Shown: in pieces, positions 16,667 through 25,389 of the stretch | How the letters are laid out: each line of letters begins with the position of its first letter | How positions within the stretch are numbered: position 1 is the first letter of the stretch | NCBI GenBank assembly: GCA_035764505.1 | Contig: DASTZC010000288.1 | Span: 1 to 52,237, forward strand | Direction: 5' to 3' | From: Candidatus Polarisedimenticolia bacterium | GTDB taxonomy: Bacteria; Acidobacteriota; Polarisedimenticolia; Gp22-AA2; AA152 | DNA: 52,237 nucleotides | Translations under genes and position numbers: made by a program | Notes under the pieces: model-generated | What the model saw: only the letters and a program-made list of their open reading frames with translations | Databases searched by the model: none | What the model was told of the DNA's origin: nothing

Positions 16667-19269
16667 GGCGAAGATCCTCTTCCGCCTCGTGCGCTGCAGT
16701 GATCGCGTCGCGCCGGCTCGTTCTCTGCCTCTCCTGCGGCATCGCCCTGACGGTCGCGGCGATCTTCCCGCGCGGGCTCGCCGCCCAGGAAACGGCCCCG
16801 GCTGCAGGCTCGGAGAGGAAGCAATTCACGGTTCCCGGGGAAGGGGACAAGAAGCTCGAGCTGACCGCCGGCGCCGGCTCGGTCTTCGGGAAGGACGAGC
16901 TCCTCCTGAAGGGTTACGTCGACATTCACTACGGAGACCTGCGGCTGCAGGCCGACAACGTCCGCTACGTTCCTTCCACCAAGGACGCCTTTGCCGAGGG
17001 GACTGTGATCCTCGACAGCGGGCCGACCCGCCTCACAGCGGAAAGAGTGGAGTACAACCTGGGCACCGAGACGGGGGCCTTCTACGGGGCGCGGGGCTAT
17101 GCCGAGCCGTCCTTCTACTTCGAGGCGGCGGAGGTCCGCAAGATCGACCAGGAGCGCTACGTCATCGTGGACGCGACCTTCACCACCTGCACCCAGCCGG
17201 TGCCCTACTGGTCCTTCAAGGTGGCGCGTGGGACCATTCACATCGACAACTATGCCTATCTGCACCATGTGTCGTTCAAGGCGGAGCATGTCCCCATCTT
17301 CTATTCGCCGTACCTCGTCTGGCCGATCAAGGAGGACCGGGCGACCGGGCTCCTGTTTCCCGAGTTCGGCTACTCGCACACTCGCGGCTTTGTATTCTCG
17401 AACGCCTTCTACTGGGCCATCCGTCGGAACATGGACGCCACCTTCTTCCTCGACTACTACGCCAAGGCGGGAGTGGGGGAGGGGCTGGAGTACCGTTACG
17501 TTCCCAACGCCGGCGGGAAGGGACAGTTCACCGGGGCCTACATCCACGATCAGGTGGTGGACCGAAACCGCTATTCCTTCAACCTGAACCATCGCCAGGA
17601 TCTCCCCAGCGACTTCCGCCTGGTGGCGAGTCTGAACGCGCTGAGCGACTTCGATTATCCCCTCGATTTCCAGCGTGATTTCAGGGCCTCGACGAGCCCG
17701 GTCATCCTTTCCTTCGTCTATCTGAGCCGCAACTGGTCGAATTACAACTTCAACGTCCGCGCGGAGCGTCGCAAGCAGCTGTTCAACGTTACCGAGCAGA
17801 TCTTTCCGGTCCCGCCGCTCACGTCCTCGACCTTCGTGACCGTGGAAGAGCCGTTGACCAACCTGATCGAGCCTTCCGTGGAAGGGCGCGGCAGCCGCCA
17901 AAGGCTCGGCCACTCTCCGGTCTACTTCGCTTTCGAGACCTCCCTGGACAACTTCCAGAAGGCGACGACCCTGTTCGAGACCAACTACCAGCGCTTCGAT
18001 CTCTTTCCCACCTTCTCGTCGCCGATCAAGATGGCTCCCTGGCTCGACATCAATCCTTCGGTGGGCCTGCGCGGGACCTATTACTCTAAGAAGCTCGGGA
18101 GCATCGTCACGGAGGACGCCAACGCCAACGGCATCGCGGATCCCGGGGAGGACAACGGACTGGACGGTATTCCGGGAACGGGGGACGAAGGGGAAGGGAA
18201 CGGAATCCTCGATCGGCGGCAGGAGGTGCTGGAGGACAACTTCTTCCGCAAGATCGTCCAGGGCTCCCTGGAGGTGATCGGTCCCAAGTTCTCGCGTGTC
18301 TTCCTGACCCCGGACAATCACTTCTCTCCCGCGTTCAAGCACACCTTCGAGCCGCGCATCTTCTACCTCTACCAGTCGAAGGTTGACAGCCCGGAGGAGA
18401 TCATCCGCTTCGACGAGAAAGACGTGCTTTCGGGAAACCTCAATACCGTCACCTACTCCCTGACCACGCGGCTGTTCGCGAAGCGACCCGGCGCGACGCC
18501 CGGCTCGCCCATGGCCGCCGGAACTCAGATCTTCGCCCCATCGTCCCATCCGCCGCCGCCCGTCAGCGTGGAAGGGCACGACCTGCCGGCCCCCGCCGCG
18601 AACCCGGGAGAGCAGAAGCCCGATCTCAGCACCGTCGAGATCGCCTCCTTCAGCCTGGCCCAGAGCTATTCGTTCCTGGGCGCCCTCAGCTCGCGCACGG
18701 TGCCGATTGAAGCCGGCGGAGTCACGGTGCAGGGAAGCTGCCTGGTGGCGGACGGCGGTTTTGTGGAGAGCGCCGGCTGCCAGACAAGCCACTTCTCCGG
18801 CGTGGACGCCACGGCCCGCTTCAACCCGACGCTGTTCACCAGCCTGGATGCCAAGGCGAACTACGACATCCTGGACCAGGAGATCCGCTCCGGGAACGTC
18901 ACGGCCCACTATCGCAATCCGCAATGGGGGTTTCTCGATTTCTCCTGGTACTTCCAGAAGCCGGCCGACACCTTCAATGTGAAAAGCAGCCAGCTGACGC
19001 TGCAGGCCCAGACCGCTCTCATGAATCGTCGGCTGCTGTTGGGCTTCCAGGGGCACTACGACCTCGTCGTCGGCGAGCTTCAGGATCAGCGTTACACCTT
19101 CGGGTACAACACACAGTGCTGCGGCTTCACTTTCGAGCTCCTGGATCGAAATTACGTCGGCGTGAGCCAGCAGGAGTTCCGCGTCATGGTCAATCTGAAG
19201 GGGATCGGGAACGTGCTGGATCTCAACAGCGGCTCCTCGCCCATCCCCGGCATGCCTGTCACCTTTTGA
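16663..19269 (+). CDS. lptD: LPS-assembly protein LptD
   Basis: The 868-residue outer-membrane protein is the beta-barrel that inserts lipopolysaccharide into the outer leaflet. A signal peptide (RRRSSS..., hydrophobic core LVLCLSCGIALTVAAI, cleavage near GLAAQ-E) precedes the LptA-like jellyroll, with KGYVDIHYGDLRLQADNV and RLTAERVEYN. The barrel starts around PYWSFKVARGTIH. The TTC before it (about residue 176) and a CC pair (819-820) correspond to disulfide cysteines known in E. coli LptD. The earliest cysteine is not seen in the mature part. Residues 485-521 hold an Asp/Asn/Gly-rich insert resembling EF-hand loops. The GTG start overlaps the MEMO gene's stop (GTGA). Confidence 0.9.
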   Translation: MRRRSSSASCAAVIASRRLVLCLSCGIALTVAAIFPRGLAAQETAPAAGSERKQFTVPGEGDKKLELTAGAGSVFGKDELLLKGYVDIHYGDLRLQADNVRYVPSTKDAFAEGTVILDSGPTRLTAERVEYNLGTETGAFYGARGYAEPSFYFEAAEVRKIDQERYVIVDATFTTCTQPVPYWSFKVARGTIHIDNYAYLHHVSFKAEHVPIFYSPYLVWPIKEDRATGLLFPEFGYSHTRGFVFSNAFYWAIRRNMDATFFLDYYAKAGVGEGLEYRYVPNAGGKGQFTGAYIHDQVVDRNRYSFNLNHRQDLPSDFRLVASLNALSDFDYPLDFQRDFRASTSPVILSFVYLSRNWSNYNFNVRAERRKQLFNVTEQIFPVPPLTSSTFVTVEEPLTNLIEPSVEGRGSRQRLGHSPVYFAFETSLDNFQKATTLFETNYQRFDLFPTFSSPIKMAPWLDINPSVGLRGTYYSKKLGSIVTEDANANGIADPGEDNGLDGIPGTGDEGEGNGILDRRQEVLEDNFFRKIVQGSLEVIGPKFSRVFLTPDNHFSPAFKHTFEPRIFYLYQSKVDSPEEIIRFDEKDVLSGNLNTVTYSLTTRLFAKRPGATPGSPMAAGTQIFAPSSHPPPPVSVEGHDLPAPAANPGEQKPDLSTVEIASFSLAQSYSFLGALSSRTVPIEAGGVTVQGSCLVADGGFVESAGCQTSHFSGVDATARFNPTLFTSLDAKANYDILDQEIRSGNVTAHYRNPQWGFLDFSWYFQKPADTFNVKSSQLTLQAQTALMNRRLLLGFQGHYDLVVGELQDQRYTFGYNTQCCGFTFELLDRNYVGVSQQEFRVMVNLKGIGNVLDLNSGSSPIPGMPVTF

Positions 19270-19294
19270 TGGAAGCGCAAGGAGGCACGCGGCT

Positions 19295-20161
19295 TTGGCA
19301 ATGATGATCCTGATCACCGGGGCGGGGGGACGTGTGGGCACGTCGCTGGAGGCTGCCCTGCAGGCGAAGTATCCCGATCGGGTTGTGGCGGCCACCCGGG
19401 AAGAGATCGATTTGACCGATCCTTCCCGGGTGATCCTGGAGCTGGAGCGGCTGGATCCCCGCCCTACGGTGGTGATCAACTGCGCCGCGCGCACCCGACT
19501 CCCGGGCCCGGGCGATTCCCCGGAAGCCCTGGTGGAGGTCAACGCCCTCGGGGTCGAGACGCTGTCGCGCGCCACACGGGAGCTGGGGTGCCGGCTCATC
19601 CACCTGTCGAGCGTCGACGTCTTCTCGGGCAGCCGCAGGGAGGCTTATCGGGAGGAGGATCCACCCGATGCCGTGACCGCCTACGGGAAGAGCCGCGCGC
19701 TGGGAGAGACGGCGGCGGCGCGCGGCAACCCCGACCACCTGATCCTCCGGATGTCGGCGCTGTTCGGCGACGGCGCGGAGAATGACCCCCTGGAGATTAT
19801 CCACCGCTCTGTCCTGCGGGGAGAGCCGATTCCCTGGGAGGATCGGCGAATCACGCCTCTATGGATGGAGGACTTCCTGGGTGCGCTGGGGAGCATCTTG
19901 CGCAGCGAGTGGACCGGCGTGCTTCACCTGGGAAACGCCGAGTCGGCCCTGATCTCGGAAGTGGCTTCCGAAACGGCCCGCCTCCTCGGCGCTCCGCCTG
20001 TTCCCGATCTGATCGGCGGGTCGCCGGGTCCCGCCTCTTTTCATGAGAGCTCGGGACCGAATGCCGCGCTCGAATGTGCCCGGTTCACGTCCCTCAGCGG
20101 ACGCCGGACGAGGAGCTGGCGCCAGGCGCTGGCGGCTTCGCTCGAAAAGCGCGAGGATTGA
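19295..20161 (+). CDS. RmlD-like NAD(P)-dependent sugar-nucleotide reductase (SDR)
   Basis: The 288-residue protein is an extended short-chain dehydrogenase close in plan to dTDP-4-dehydrorhamnose reductase. It has the nucleotide-binding ITGAGGRVGTSL, the NCAARTR strand, the catalytic region LSSVDVFSG and the Tyr-Lys motif AYGKSRALGE. Its C-terminal part is not the usual RmlD end, so the exact substrate is open; the RmlD superfamily also includes non-catalytic subunits. AAGGAGG at 19279-19285 is 9 bases before the TTG at 19295, which I use; ATG 19301 is an alternative. The next gene starts immediately after its stop. It follows lptD by 25 bases on the same strand, so it may share that transcript. 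Confidence 0.75.
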   Translation: MAMMILITGAGGRVGTSLEAALQAKYPDRVVAATREEIDLTDPSRVILELERLDPRPTVVINCAARTRLPGPGDSPEALVEVNALGVETLSRATRELGCRLIHLSSVDVFSGSRREAYREEDPPDAVTAYGKSRALGETAAARGNPDHLILRMSALFGDGAENDPLEIIHRSVLRGEPIPWEDRRITPLWMEDFLGALGSILRSEWTGVLHLGNAESALISEVASETARLLGAPPVPDLIGGSPGPASFHESSGPNAALECARFTSLSGRRTRSWRQALAASLEKRED

Positions 20162-21151
20162 GTGCCTCCTGTCTTCGTCACCGGCGGCACCGGGTACCTG
20201 GGCTCCGCCCTCGTCTCGCGCCTGGCGCGCGAGGGCGAGGAGGTGGTGGTCCTCTGCCGCGATCCGGCCCGCTTCCTGCCTCCCGCCGTCTCGGTCCGCG
20301 CCGTGCAGGGGGATGTCGTCGATCGGGAATCGCTGCGCCGCGGTCTGCGCGGATGCGATCGGATCTTCCACGCCGCCGCGCATGTGAAGATGTGGGATTC
20401 CGACCCGCGGCGATTCGAGGCGATCAACGTCGGAGGATTGCAAAATATTCTCAGCGCCGCCGAGGAGCTGTCCGTCACCCGGATCGTCTACACCAGCTCC
20501 TTCATCGCCCTGGGGCCGACCGACGGCGCGACGGGCGACGAGTCCTGGATTCCCTCCCCGAGGACGTTCCACAACGAATACGAGCGCACCAAGGCCCTAT
20601 CCGACAGGGCGGCTCGTGAAGCCGCCGCGCACGGGGCGCCGATCGTCATTCTCTATCCGGGAGTGATCTACGGGCCGGGGCCGGCCACTGGCGGGAACCT
20701 GGTGGGAAAGACGGTCAGCGATTATCTGGAGCGCCGGCTGCCGGGGATCCTCGGCCCGGGCGACCGGCGCTTCTGCTACGCCTATGGAGCGGATGTCGTC
20801 CAGGGGCATCTGCAGGCGCTCAGATCAGCGCCCCCCGGCGGGCGCTTCATCCTGGGCGGTGAGAACCTGACGATGCTGCAGCTGATGGCGGAGCTGGAGC
20901 GTCTGACCAAGATCCCTCCGCCCCGCCGGCGTATCCCGTACTCCCTCGCGGGGCTGGTCGGTCGGATGCAGCGCTGGCGGGCGAACCTGACCGGCAAGGA
21001 GCCCGAGATCACCGACGAAGTGGTGAGCATCTATCGCCACGAGTGGGCTTATTCCAGCTTGAAAGCCCAGCGCGAGCTGGGGTACACCATCACGCCTTTT
21101 TCCCGGGGACTGGAGGAGACGGTGCGCTCGCTGCGCGAAGGCAGGACATGA
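20162..21151 (+). CDS. NAD(P)-dependent epimerase/dihydroflavonol-4-reductase-like SDR
   Basis: The 329-residue protein is an extended SDR with the Rossmann motif TGGTGYLGSALV at the N-terminus, FHAAAHVKMW, the catalytic strand YTSSFIALGPT, and the Tyr-x-x-x-Lys motif YERTK followed by LYPGVIYGPG. It resembles the dihydroflavonol-4-reductase/HpnA-type epimerases, which act on lipid-linked or nucleotide-linked sugars or on sterol-like substrates. The GTG start abuts the preceding stop with no gap, and the stop overlaps the next start (ATGA). This makes one transcription unit with the RmlD-like gene before it and the prenol-kinase-like gene after it. That context suggests a role in isoprenoid or glycolipid metabolism, but no direct evidence shows it. 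Confidence 0.8.
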   Translation: MPPVFVTGGTGYLGSALVSRLAREGEEVVVLCRDPARFLPPAVSVRAVQGDVVDRESLRRGLRGCDRIFHAAAHVKMWDSDPRRFEAINVGGLQNILSAAEELSVTRIVYTSSFIALGPTDGATGDESWIPSPRTFHNEYERTKALSDRAAREAAAHGAPIVILYPGVIYGPGPATGGNLVGKTVSDYLERRLPGILGPGDRRFCYAYGADVVQGHLQALRSAPPGGRFILGGENLTMLQLMAELERLTKIPPPRRRIPYSLAGLVGRMQRWRANLTGKEPEITDEVVSIYRHEWAYSSLKAQRELGYTITPFSRGLEETVRSLREGRT

Positions 21152-22506
21152 CGGGACGGGGTATCTCGGAAGATCTTCGGAAGTCGATTCACATCCTGAT
21201 GGTCGGCTTCGCGTTTCTTCTGAAGCATCTTCCCTGGTGGGGGGCCGCGCTGCTGGCGGCCGCCGCGGTGGCTTCAAATGCCACCTGGATCCCCCGGCTG
21301 CGCGGTGGAGCGCTCATGCGGGAGGGAGAGGAGCGATCGATCCTGCAGTCGGGGGTATGGCTCTATTCCGTCGCGGTGCTGGCTCTCATCCTCGTCTTCC
21401 CGCATCGACTGGAGATCGTCGCCTGCGCCTGGGGCATCCTCGCCCTCGGGGACGGCTTCGCCACTCTGGTAGGGCGCAGGCTGCCGCATCCGGCCCTGCT
21501 CTGGAACCGGCGCAAATCGTGGTCGGGGTTCATGTCCTTCTGTGTCGCCGGGACGCTGGGCGGCGCGGCGCTGCTGCGCTATGTGTCGGGGGGGGGCTTC
21601 GGAGGGTGGGATCGGACGCTGCTCATCGCGGCGGTCGCCACGGCGGCGTGCGCCGTGGTGGAGAGCCTTTCCCTGAAGCTGAACGACAATCTTTCGGTTC
21701 CATTTCTGGCGGCGGGAATCGTGGTGACGCTCGATTGGGTGAGGCCGGAGGTCTGGTCGGCGAACCGGGGAGTCCTGCAGCGCAATCTCCTCCTTGGACT
21801 GGCGGTGGTCGGGGCCTTCGCGCTGGCCGCGCGCGCGGCCCGGACCGTCTCCTGGTCGGGCGTGGCGGGAGGCATCCTGGTGGGTCTCCCGATCGCGACG
21901 TTCGGAGGGTTGCCGGCCTTCTGGGTCCTGGTCGAATTCTTCATTTTGGGGAGCGCTGCGACGCGGGTCGGCTGGAGCCGCAAGGAGCAGCGCGGAATCG
22001 CCCAGGAAGGGGAGGGGGCGCGCGGCGCGCTGCACGCGCTGGCCAACGTGTCGGTGCCGGCCTACCTCGCCTTTCTCTCCGGCTCGGTCGATGAGCCGAT
22101 GGCCTCGGCCCTGCGGCTCGCTTTCGTGGCCTCGCTGGCCACGGCCGCCTGCGACACGCTGGGATCGGAAATCGGCCAGCTCAGCCGGAGCAAGCCGTTT
22201 CTCATCACCCGCCTGCGCCGTGTCGCGGCGGGGACTCCCGGGGCGGTCTCGCTGCTGGGGACGGCCGCCGGAATCTGCGGTGCGGCGCTGGTGGGGGCCG
22301 CCGCCGCATTGCTGCAGATCATTCCCTGGAGCTGGATTCCCATCGTGACCGCCGCGGCCCTGCTCGGAGCGGTGCTGGAATCTGTGCTCGGCGCCACGGC
22401 CGAACCTGCCGACCTGATCGACAGCGAGACCATGAATTTTCTCAACACTCTGGCCGGGGCACTGGCCGCCGTGGCATTACTCCCTCTCGCAGGGGCCCTC
22501 TCTTGA
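21148..22506 (+). CDS. Fused prenol kinase-like / prenyl-phosphate kinase-like membrane protein (VTE5-VTE6-like fusion)
   Basis: The 452-residue, strongly hydrophobic protein joins two families. Residues 1-200 resemble dolichol/phytol kinases (VTE5 type) with LALGDGFATLVGRR (99-111), RRKSWSGF and VESLSLKLNDNLSVP (171-185). Residues 205-452 are a DUF92 domain (VTE6 type, phytyl-phosphate kinase): FFILGSAATRVGWSRK, HALANVSVPAYLA, CDTLGSEIGQLSRSKP (335-350) and GTPGAVSLLGT (362-372). In plants and cyanobacteria the two activities convert phytol to its diphosphate in two steps. One polypeptide could do both here, feeding the UbiA enzyme that follows. The ATG overlaps the SDR stop (ATGA) and its stop overlaps the UbiA start (TTGA). 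CTP as phosphate donor is family knowledge. Confidence 0.78.
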   Translation: MTGRGISEDLRKSIHILMVGFAFLLKHLPWWGAALLAAAAVASNATWIPRLRGGALMREGEERSILQSGVWLYSVAVLALILVFPHRLEIVACAWGILALGDGFATLVGRRLPHPALLWNRRKSWSGFMSFCVAGTLGGAALLRYVSGGGFGGWDRTLLIAAVATAACAVVESLSLKLNDNLSVPFLAAGIVVTLDWVRPEVWSANRGVLQRNLLLGLAVVGAFALAARAARTVSWSGVAGGILVGLPIATFGGLPAFWVLVEFFILGSAATRVGWSRKEQRGIAQEGEGARGALHALANVSVPAYLAFLSGSVDEPMASALRLAFVASLATAACDTLGSEIGQLSRSKPFLITRLRRVAAGTPGAVSLLGTAAGICGAALVGAAAALLQIIPWSWIPIVTAAALLGAVLESVLGATAEPADLIDSETMNFLNTLAGALAAVALLPLAGALS

Positions 22507-23543
22507 AGCCGACGCAGACCTTGGGCGAGCCGCGGAGCAGCGATCTGGGAATCGTTCCGGCGCGCTGGCGTGTCCTCCTGTCCTTTACGCGCCCCTTCAC
22601 CCTCCTGCCGCCGCTGCTGGGCGTCGTCTCAGGCGCGATCACCGCTTACGGGTCGGCCCACAATCCCGATCCGCTGCGCCGGGTGGACCTCAGCCTGCTG
22701 GCCACCGTGGGGCTCGGGTCGCTGTGCGCGGCGTTCCTGAACGCGGCTTCCAACGGGATCAACCAGGTCTACGACCTCGAGATCGATCGGAAGAACAAGC
22801 CCGGCAGGCCGCTGGTTTCCGGCGCTTTGGGGCTGCGCGAGGGGAAGCGCTTCTCGGCGCTCCTCTACGTGCTGGCCATCATGCCGACCTGGCTCGTCAT
22901 GACCTATCCGCATACCCGATGGTCGGAGCGGGTGTTCGCGCCGCCGCGCGCGCACGAATGCTTCTGGATTTTCGTGGCGGGACTTCTGTTCACGCTGATC
23001 TATTCCGTGCCTTCCTTCGGCAGGACCAAGCGCAACGGCTTCTGGGCCAATCTCACCATCGCCATTCCCCGCGGCTGCCTGCTGAAGGTCGCCGGCTGGT
23101 CCATGGTCGCGAGTGTCGCACATCCCGAGCCCTGGTACATCGGCAGCGTCTTCTTCCTGTTCCTCCTGGGAGCCAGCACCACCAAGGACTTCTCCGACAT
23201 GGAAGGCGACGCGGCGCACGGCTGCATCACGCTGCCGATTCGCTACGGTGTCCGGCGGGCAGCCTGGATGATCACTCCGTTCTTCATCTTTCCATGGCTG
23301 CTCCTGCCCCTTGGAGCCCATCTGCCCGATCCGGTGCACGCCGGCGGCAGGCTGCTTTCGGGAAACCCCACGATCCTCACCGCGGTGGGTCTGCTGCTGA
23401 CGCTGTGGGGATGCCTCACCTCCTACCTGGTCATCCGGCGGCCGGAGGAGCTGGCGACGACGGAGAACCATCCTTCCTGGACCCACATGTACCTGATGAT
23501 GATGCTTGCCCAGGTGGGATTTGCCGTCGCCTACCTGTTCTGA
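22503..23543 (+). CDS. UbiA-family prenyltransferase
   Basis: The 346-residue integral membrane protein has both Asp-rich motifs of the UbiA superfamily: NQVYDLEID (N87, D91, D95) followed by RKNKPGRP, and DFSDMEGD about residue 222. These bind Mg-prenyl diphosphate. Members attach prenyl chains to quinone head groups, chlorophyllide, heme or phenols. The subgroup is not clear, but the NxxxDxxxD(R)xxxK.GRP form fits chlorophyll-synthase/homogentisate-type and general polyprenyltransferases. It starts at TTG 22503, overlapping the previous stop (TTGA). The adjacency to a prenol/prenyl-phosphate kinase fusion suggests that it uses salvaged prenyl diphosphate. No other quinone-biosynthesis gene is in the window. 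Confidence 0.88.
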   Translation: MKPTQTLGEPRSSDLGIVPARWRVLLSFTRPFTLLPPLLGVVSGAITAYGSAHNPDPLRRVDLSLLATVGLGSLCAAFLNAASNGINQVYDLEIDRKNKPGRPLVSGALGLREGKRFSALLYVLAIMPTWLVMTYPHTRWSERVFAPPRAHECFWIFVAGLLFTLIYSVPSFGRTKRNGFWANLTIAIPRGCLLKVAGWSMVASVAHPEPWYIGSVFFLFLLGASTTKDFSDMEGDAAHGCITLPIRYGVRRAAWMITPFFIFPWLLLPLGAHLPDPVHAGGRLLSGNPTILTAVGLLLTLWGCLTSYLVIRRPEELATTENHPSWTHMYLMMMLAQVGFAVAYLF

Positions 23544-23544
23544 T

Positions 23545-24801
23545 TTGCGAAATCGAACGCGTCCACTGAAGCCCTTCCTGCGCTGCGCCCTGATGGCGGC
23601 GCTCTGCGTCCTGCTGTCGGCCGCACGTCCGGCGCCTCCGGCCGATTCAATCCTGGTGCTGATTTCGATCGACGGAATGCGCTATGACTATCCCGAGCGC
23701 GCCCGGGCCGGGACCTTTTCGAACCTCGCCGCGGGAGGCGTGCGGGCGCGCCGTCTGATTCCCCCGTTCCCGGCCTCCACGTTCCCATCCCATGCGACGC
23801 TGGCTACCGGCTGCTATCCGGAGCGCCACGGCATCCTCAACAATCGCTTCCTGGACCGGGACCGCGGCGAGTTCGATCGATCGGAGGATCCCGGATGGCT
23901 GGAATGCGAGCCGCTCTGGGTGACCGCCGAGAAGCAGGGAATCCGCAGTGCCGTGCTGAACTGGATCGGCTCATACGGAGCGTGGCGGGGCACGGCGGCG
24001 TCGCTGCACGCGTCCGGATACCAATCCCTGACCGATCGTGAATCGGTCCGGCGCATCCTGGCGTGGCTGGATCTTCCGCCCCGCGACCGCCCGGGAATGA
24101 TCCTGGCCTATTTCACCGGAGTCGATCATGCCGGCCACGCCGAAGGTCCGGATTCGCCGGAAGTGGACCGCCGGGTGCTTTCGGTGGACCGCACCTTGAA
24201 GCTCCTCCTGACAGAAAGCGCCAGGCGCGGGCTCTCGGAGCGGCTCAACCTCATGGTTGTTGCCGATCATGGCATGGCTGCAATCGTCGGCAGGGTCGAT
24301 CCCGGATCGGCTCTGGCGCGGGCCGGGATCCGGCATCGCCTTCTCCCTTCGGGCGGAACGGCGAATCTCTATCTCGGGCGCGCCGGCGACCGGAGCAAGG
24401 CGCAGGCGCTGCTGGGTCGCCTGACGCACCTCGAGGTTTACCCGGGACCGGAATTGCCCAGAGACCTGCGCTACGGCTTTCCTTCCCGGACGGGGGATCT
24501 GGTGCTGCTAACCTCGCCCGGTTACGAAATCGGGCGGGAAAGGGAGGAGACCTCGAGGGGAATGCACGGCTTCCGTGGTACCGAGCCTTCGATGGCCGGC
24601 ATTTTCTATGCTCGTGGTCCGGCATTCGTCGCGGGAAGTGAAATCGATCGGCTGGAGGCGGTGGATGTGGCGCCGCTGGCCTGTGCCGTGCTCGGGATAC
24701 CGGCTTCTCCCGACACGCAGGGACGCGTTCCCGCAGGGATCCTCAGGAACTTTCACCGTCCGGTCCGAAAGGCTCCCCGACCGTCTGGCGCGCGACCCTG
24801 A
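23545..24801 (+). CDS. Secreted type I phosphodiesterase/nucleotide pyrophosphatase (ENPP-like)
   Basis: The 418-residue protein belongs to the alkaline-phosphatase superfamily. An N-terminal signal peptide (RNRTRPLKPF, then LMAALCVLLSAARPAPPA) sends it to the periplasm. The metal and nucleophile motifs are in order: ISIDGMRYDY; PASTFPSHATLATG, in which the Thr before FPSH is the likely nucleophile; GCYPERHGI; VDHAGH; ADHGM; and MHGF near the end. Such enzymes hydrolyse phosphodiester or pyrophosphate bonds in nucleotides or lipids. TTG 23545 is chosen because it gives a complete signal peptide; ATG 23593 would leave a truncated one. The gene overlaps the convergent grpE by 59 bases. It follows UbiA by one base, so it probably belongs to the same transcript. 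Confidence 0.85.
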   Translation: MRNRTRPLKPFLRCALMAALCVLLSAARPAPPADSILVLISIDGMRYDYPERARAGTFSNLAAGGVRARRLIPPFPASTFPSHATLATGCYPERHGILNNRFLDRDRGEFDRSEDPGWLECEPLWVTAEKQGIRSAVLNWIGSYGAWRGTAASLHASGYQSLTDRESVRRILAWLDLPPRDRPGMILAYFTGVDHAGHAEGPDSPEVDRRVLSVDRTLKLLLTESARRGLSERLNLMVVADHGMAAIVGRVDPGSALARAGIRHRLLPSGGTANLYLGRAGDRSKAQALLGRLTHLEVYPGPELPRDLRYGFPSRTGDLVLLTSPGYEIGREREETSRGMHGFRGTEPSMAGIFYARGPAFVAGSEIDRLEAVDVAPLACAVLGIPASPDTQGRVPAGILRNFHRPVRKAPRPSGARP

Positions 24802-25381
24802 CCTGGGCAGGTCGCAGGATCGCCCCGTCGATCGTATAGCCCCTCCGGATTTCCTCGAGAATCATGTCGTGATCGTCGGGTCCTTCCGCAGGGGTCACCG
24901 CCACCGCCTCGGCGCGCTCGGGGTCGAAGCGGGTCCCGGCCATTTCCATGGGCTGGACTCCCTGTCGCGCCAAAATAGCCAGATACTGCTCGCGAATCTT
25001 GAGCAGTCCGTCCCGCAAGGGGGAGGAGGAACCCTCGAGCTCGGCGGAAAAGACAGCCCGATCCAGGCTGTCGCCCACCTCGAGAAAATCGCGGAGCCGA
25101 CTCTCCAGCTCGGAGCGGGTGCGCCTTTCCATCTCCTTGCGCAGGCGCGCCCGGAAATCGTCGGCCTCCTTCTCGCGGCGCCGCAGGAGGTCCAGCGCCT
25201 CGGCCAGCTTCGACTCCGCAGCCTCGGCGCGACCTTCCAGCTCGCGGAGCATCGAAGGCTTGCGGTCGGTGGGAGGGGGATCTTCATCTCCCGGTTCCGG
25301 GCGATCGAACCGCGGGCGGCGATCGGTGACCCGAATCGGGACCGAATCGGAATCGGGACTCTGTTTCGGGCGCTCGGCCAT
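24743..25381 (-). CDS. grpE: Nucleotide exchange factor GrpE
   Basis: The 212-residue protein is the DnaK nucleotide-exchange factor. A charged, disordered N-terminus is followed by a coiled coil (about residues 44-90, with SMLRELEGRAEAAESKLAEA). The conserved GrpE core follows: DSLDRAVF, REQYLAILARQGVQPM, FDPERAEAVAV, and the C-terminal signature RRGYTIDGAILRPAQVRVA. The ATG at 25379-25381 has GAGG 6 bases upstream. It is the last gene of the clpB-hsp20-htpX-grpE unit; dnaK and dnaJ are not in the window. Its 3' end overlaps the convergent phosphodiesterase gene by 59 bases. Confidence 0.92.
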   Translation of the reverse strand: MAERPKQSPDSDSVPIRVTDRRPRFDRPEPGDEDPPPTDRKPSMLRELEGRAEAAESKLAEALDLLRRREKEADDFRARLRKEMERRTRSELESRLRDFLEVGDSLDRAVFSAELEGSSSPLRDGLLKIREQYLAILARQGVQPMEMAGTRFDPERAEAVAVTPAEGPDDHDMILEEIRRGYTIDGAILRPAQVRVARQTVGEPFGPDGESS

Positions 25382-25389
25382 CGGAAGCC

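Noticed and set aside
16642-19599. A nearly 1000-codon minus-strand open frame opposite lptD
   Set aside because: LptD is unmistakable on the plus strand, with signal peptide and cysteine motifs; the antisense frame has no domain signature and no ribosome-binding site.
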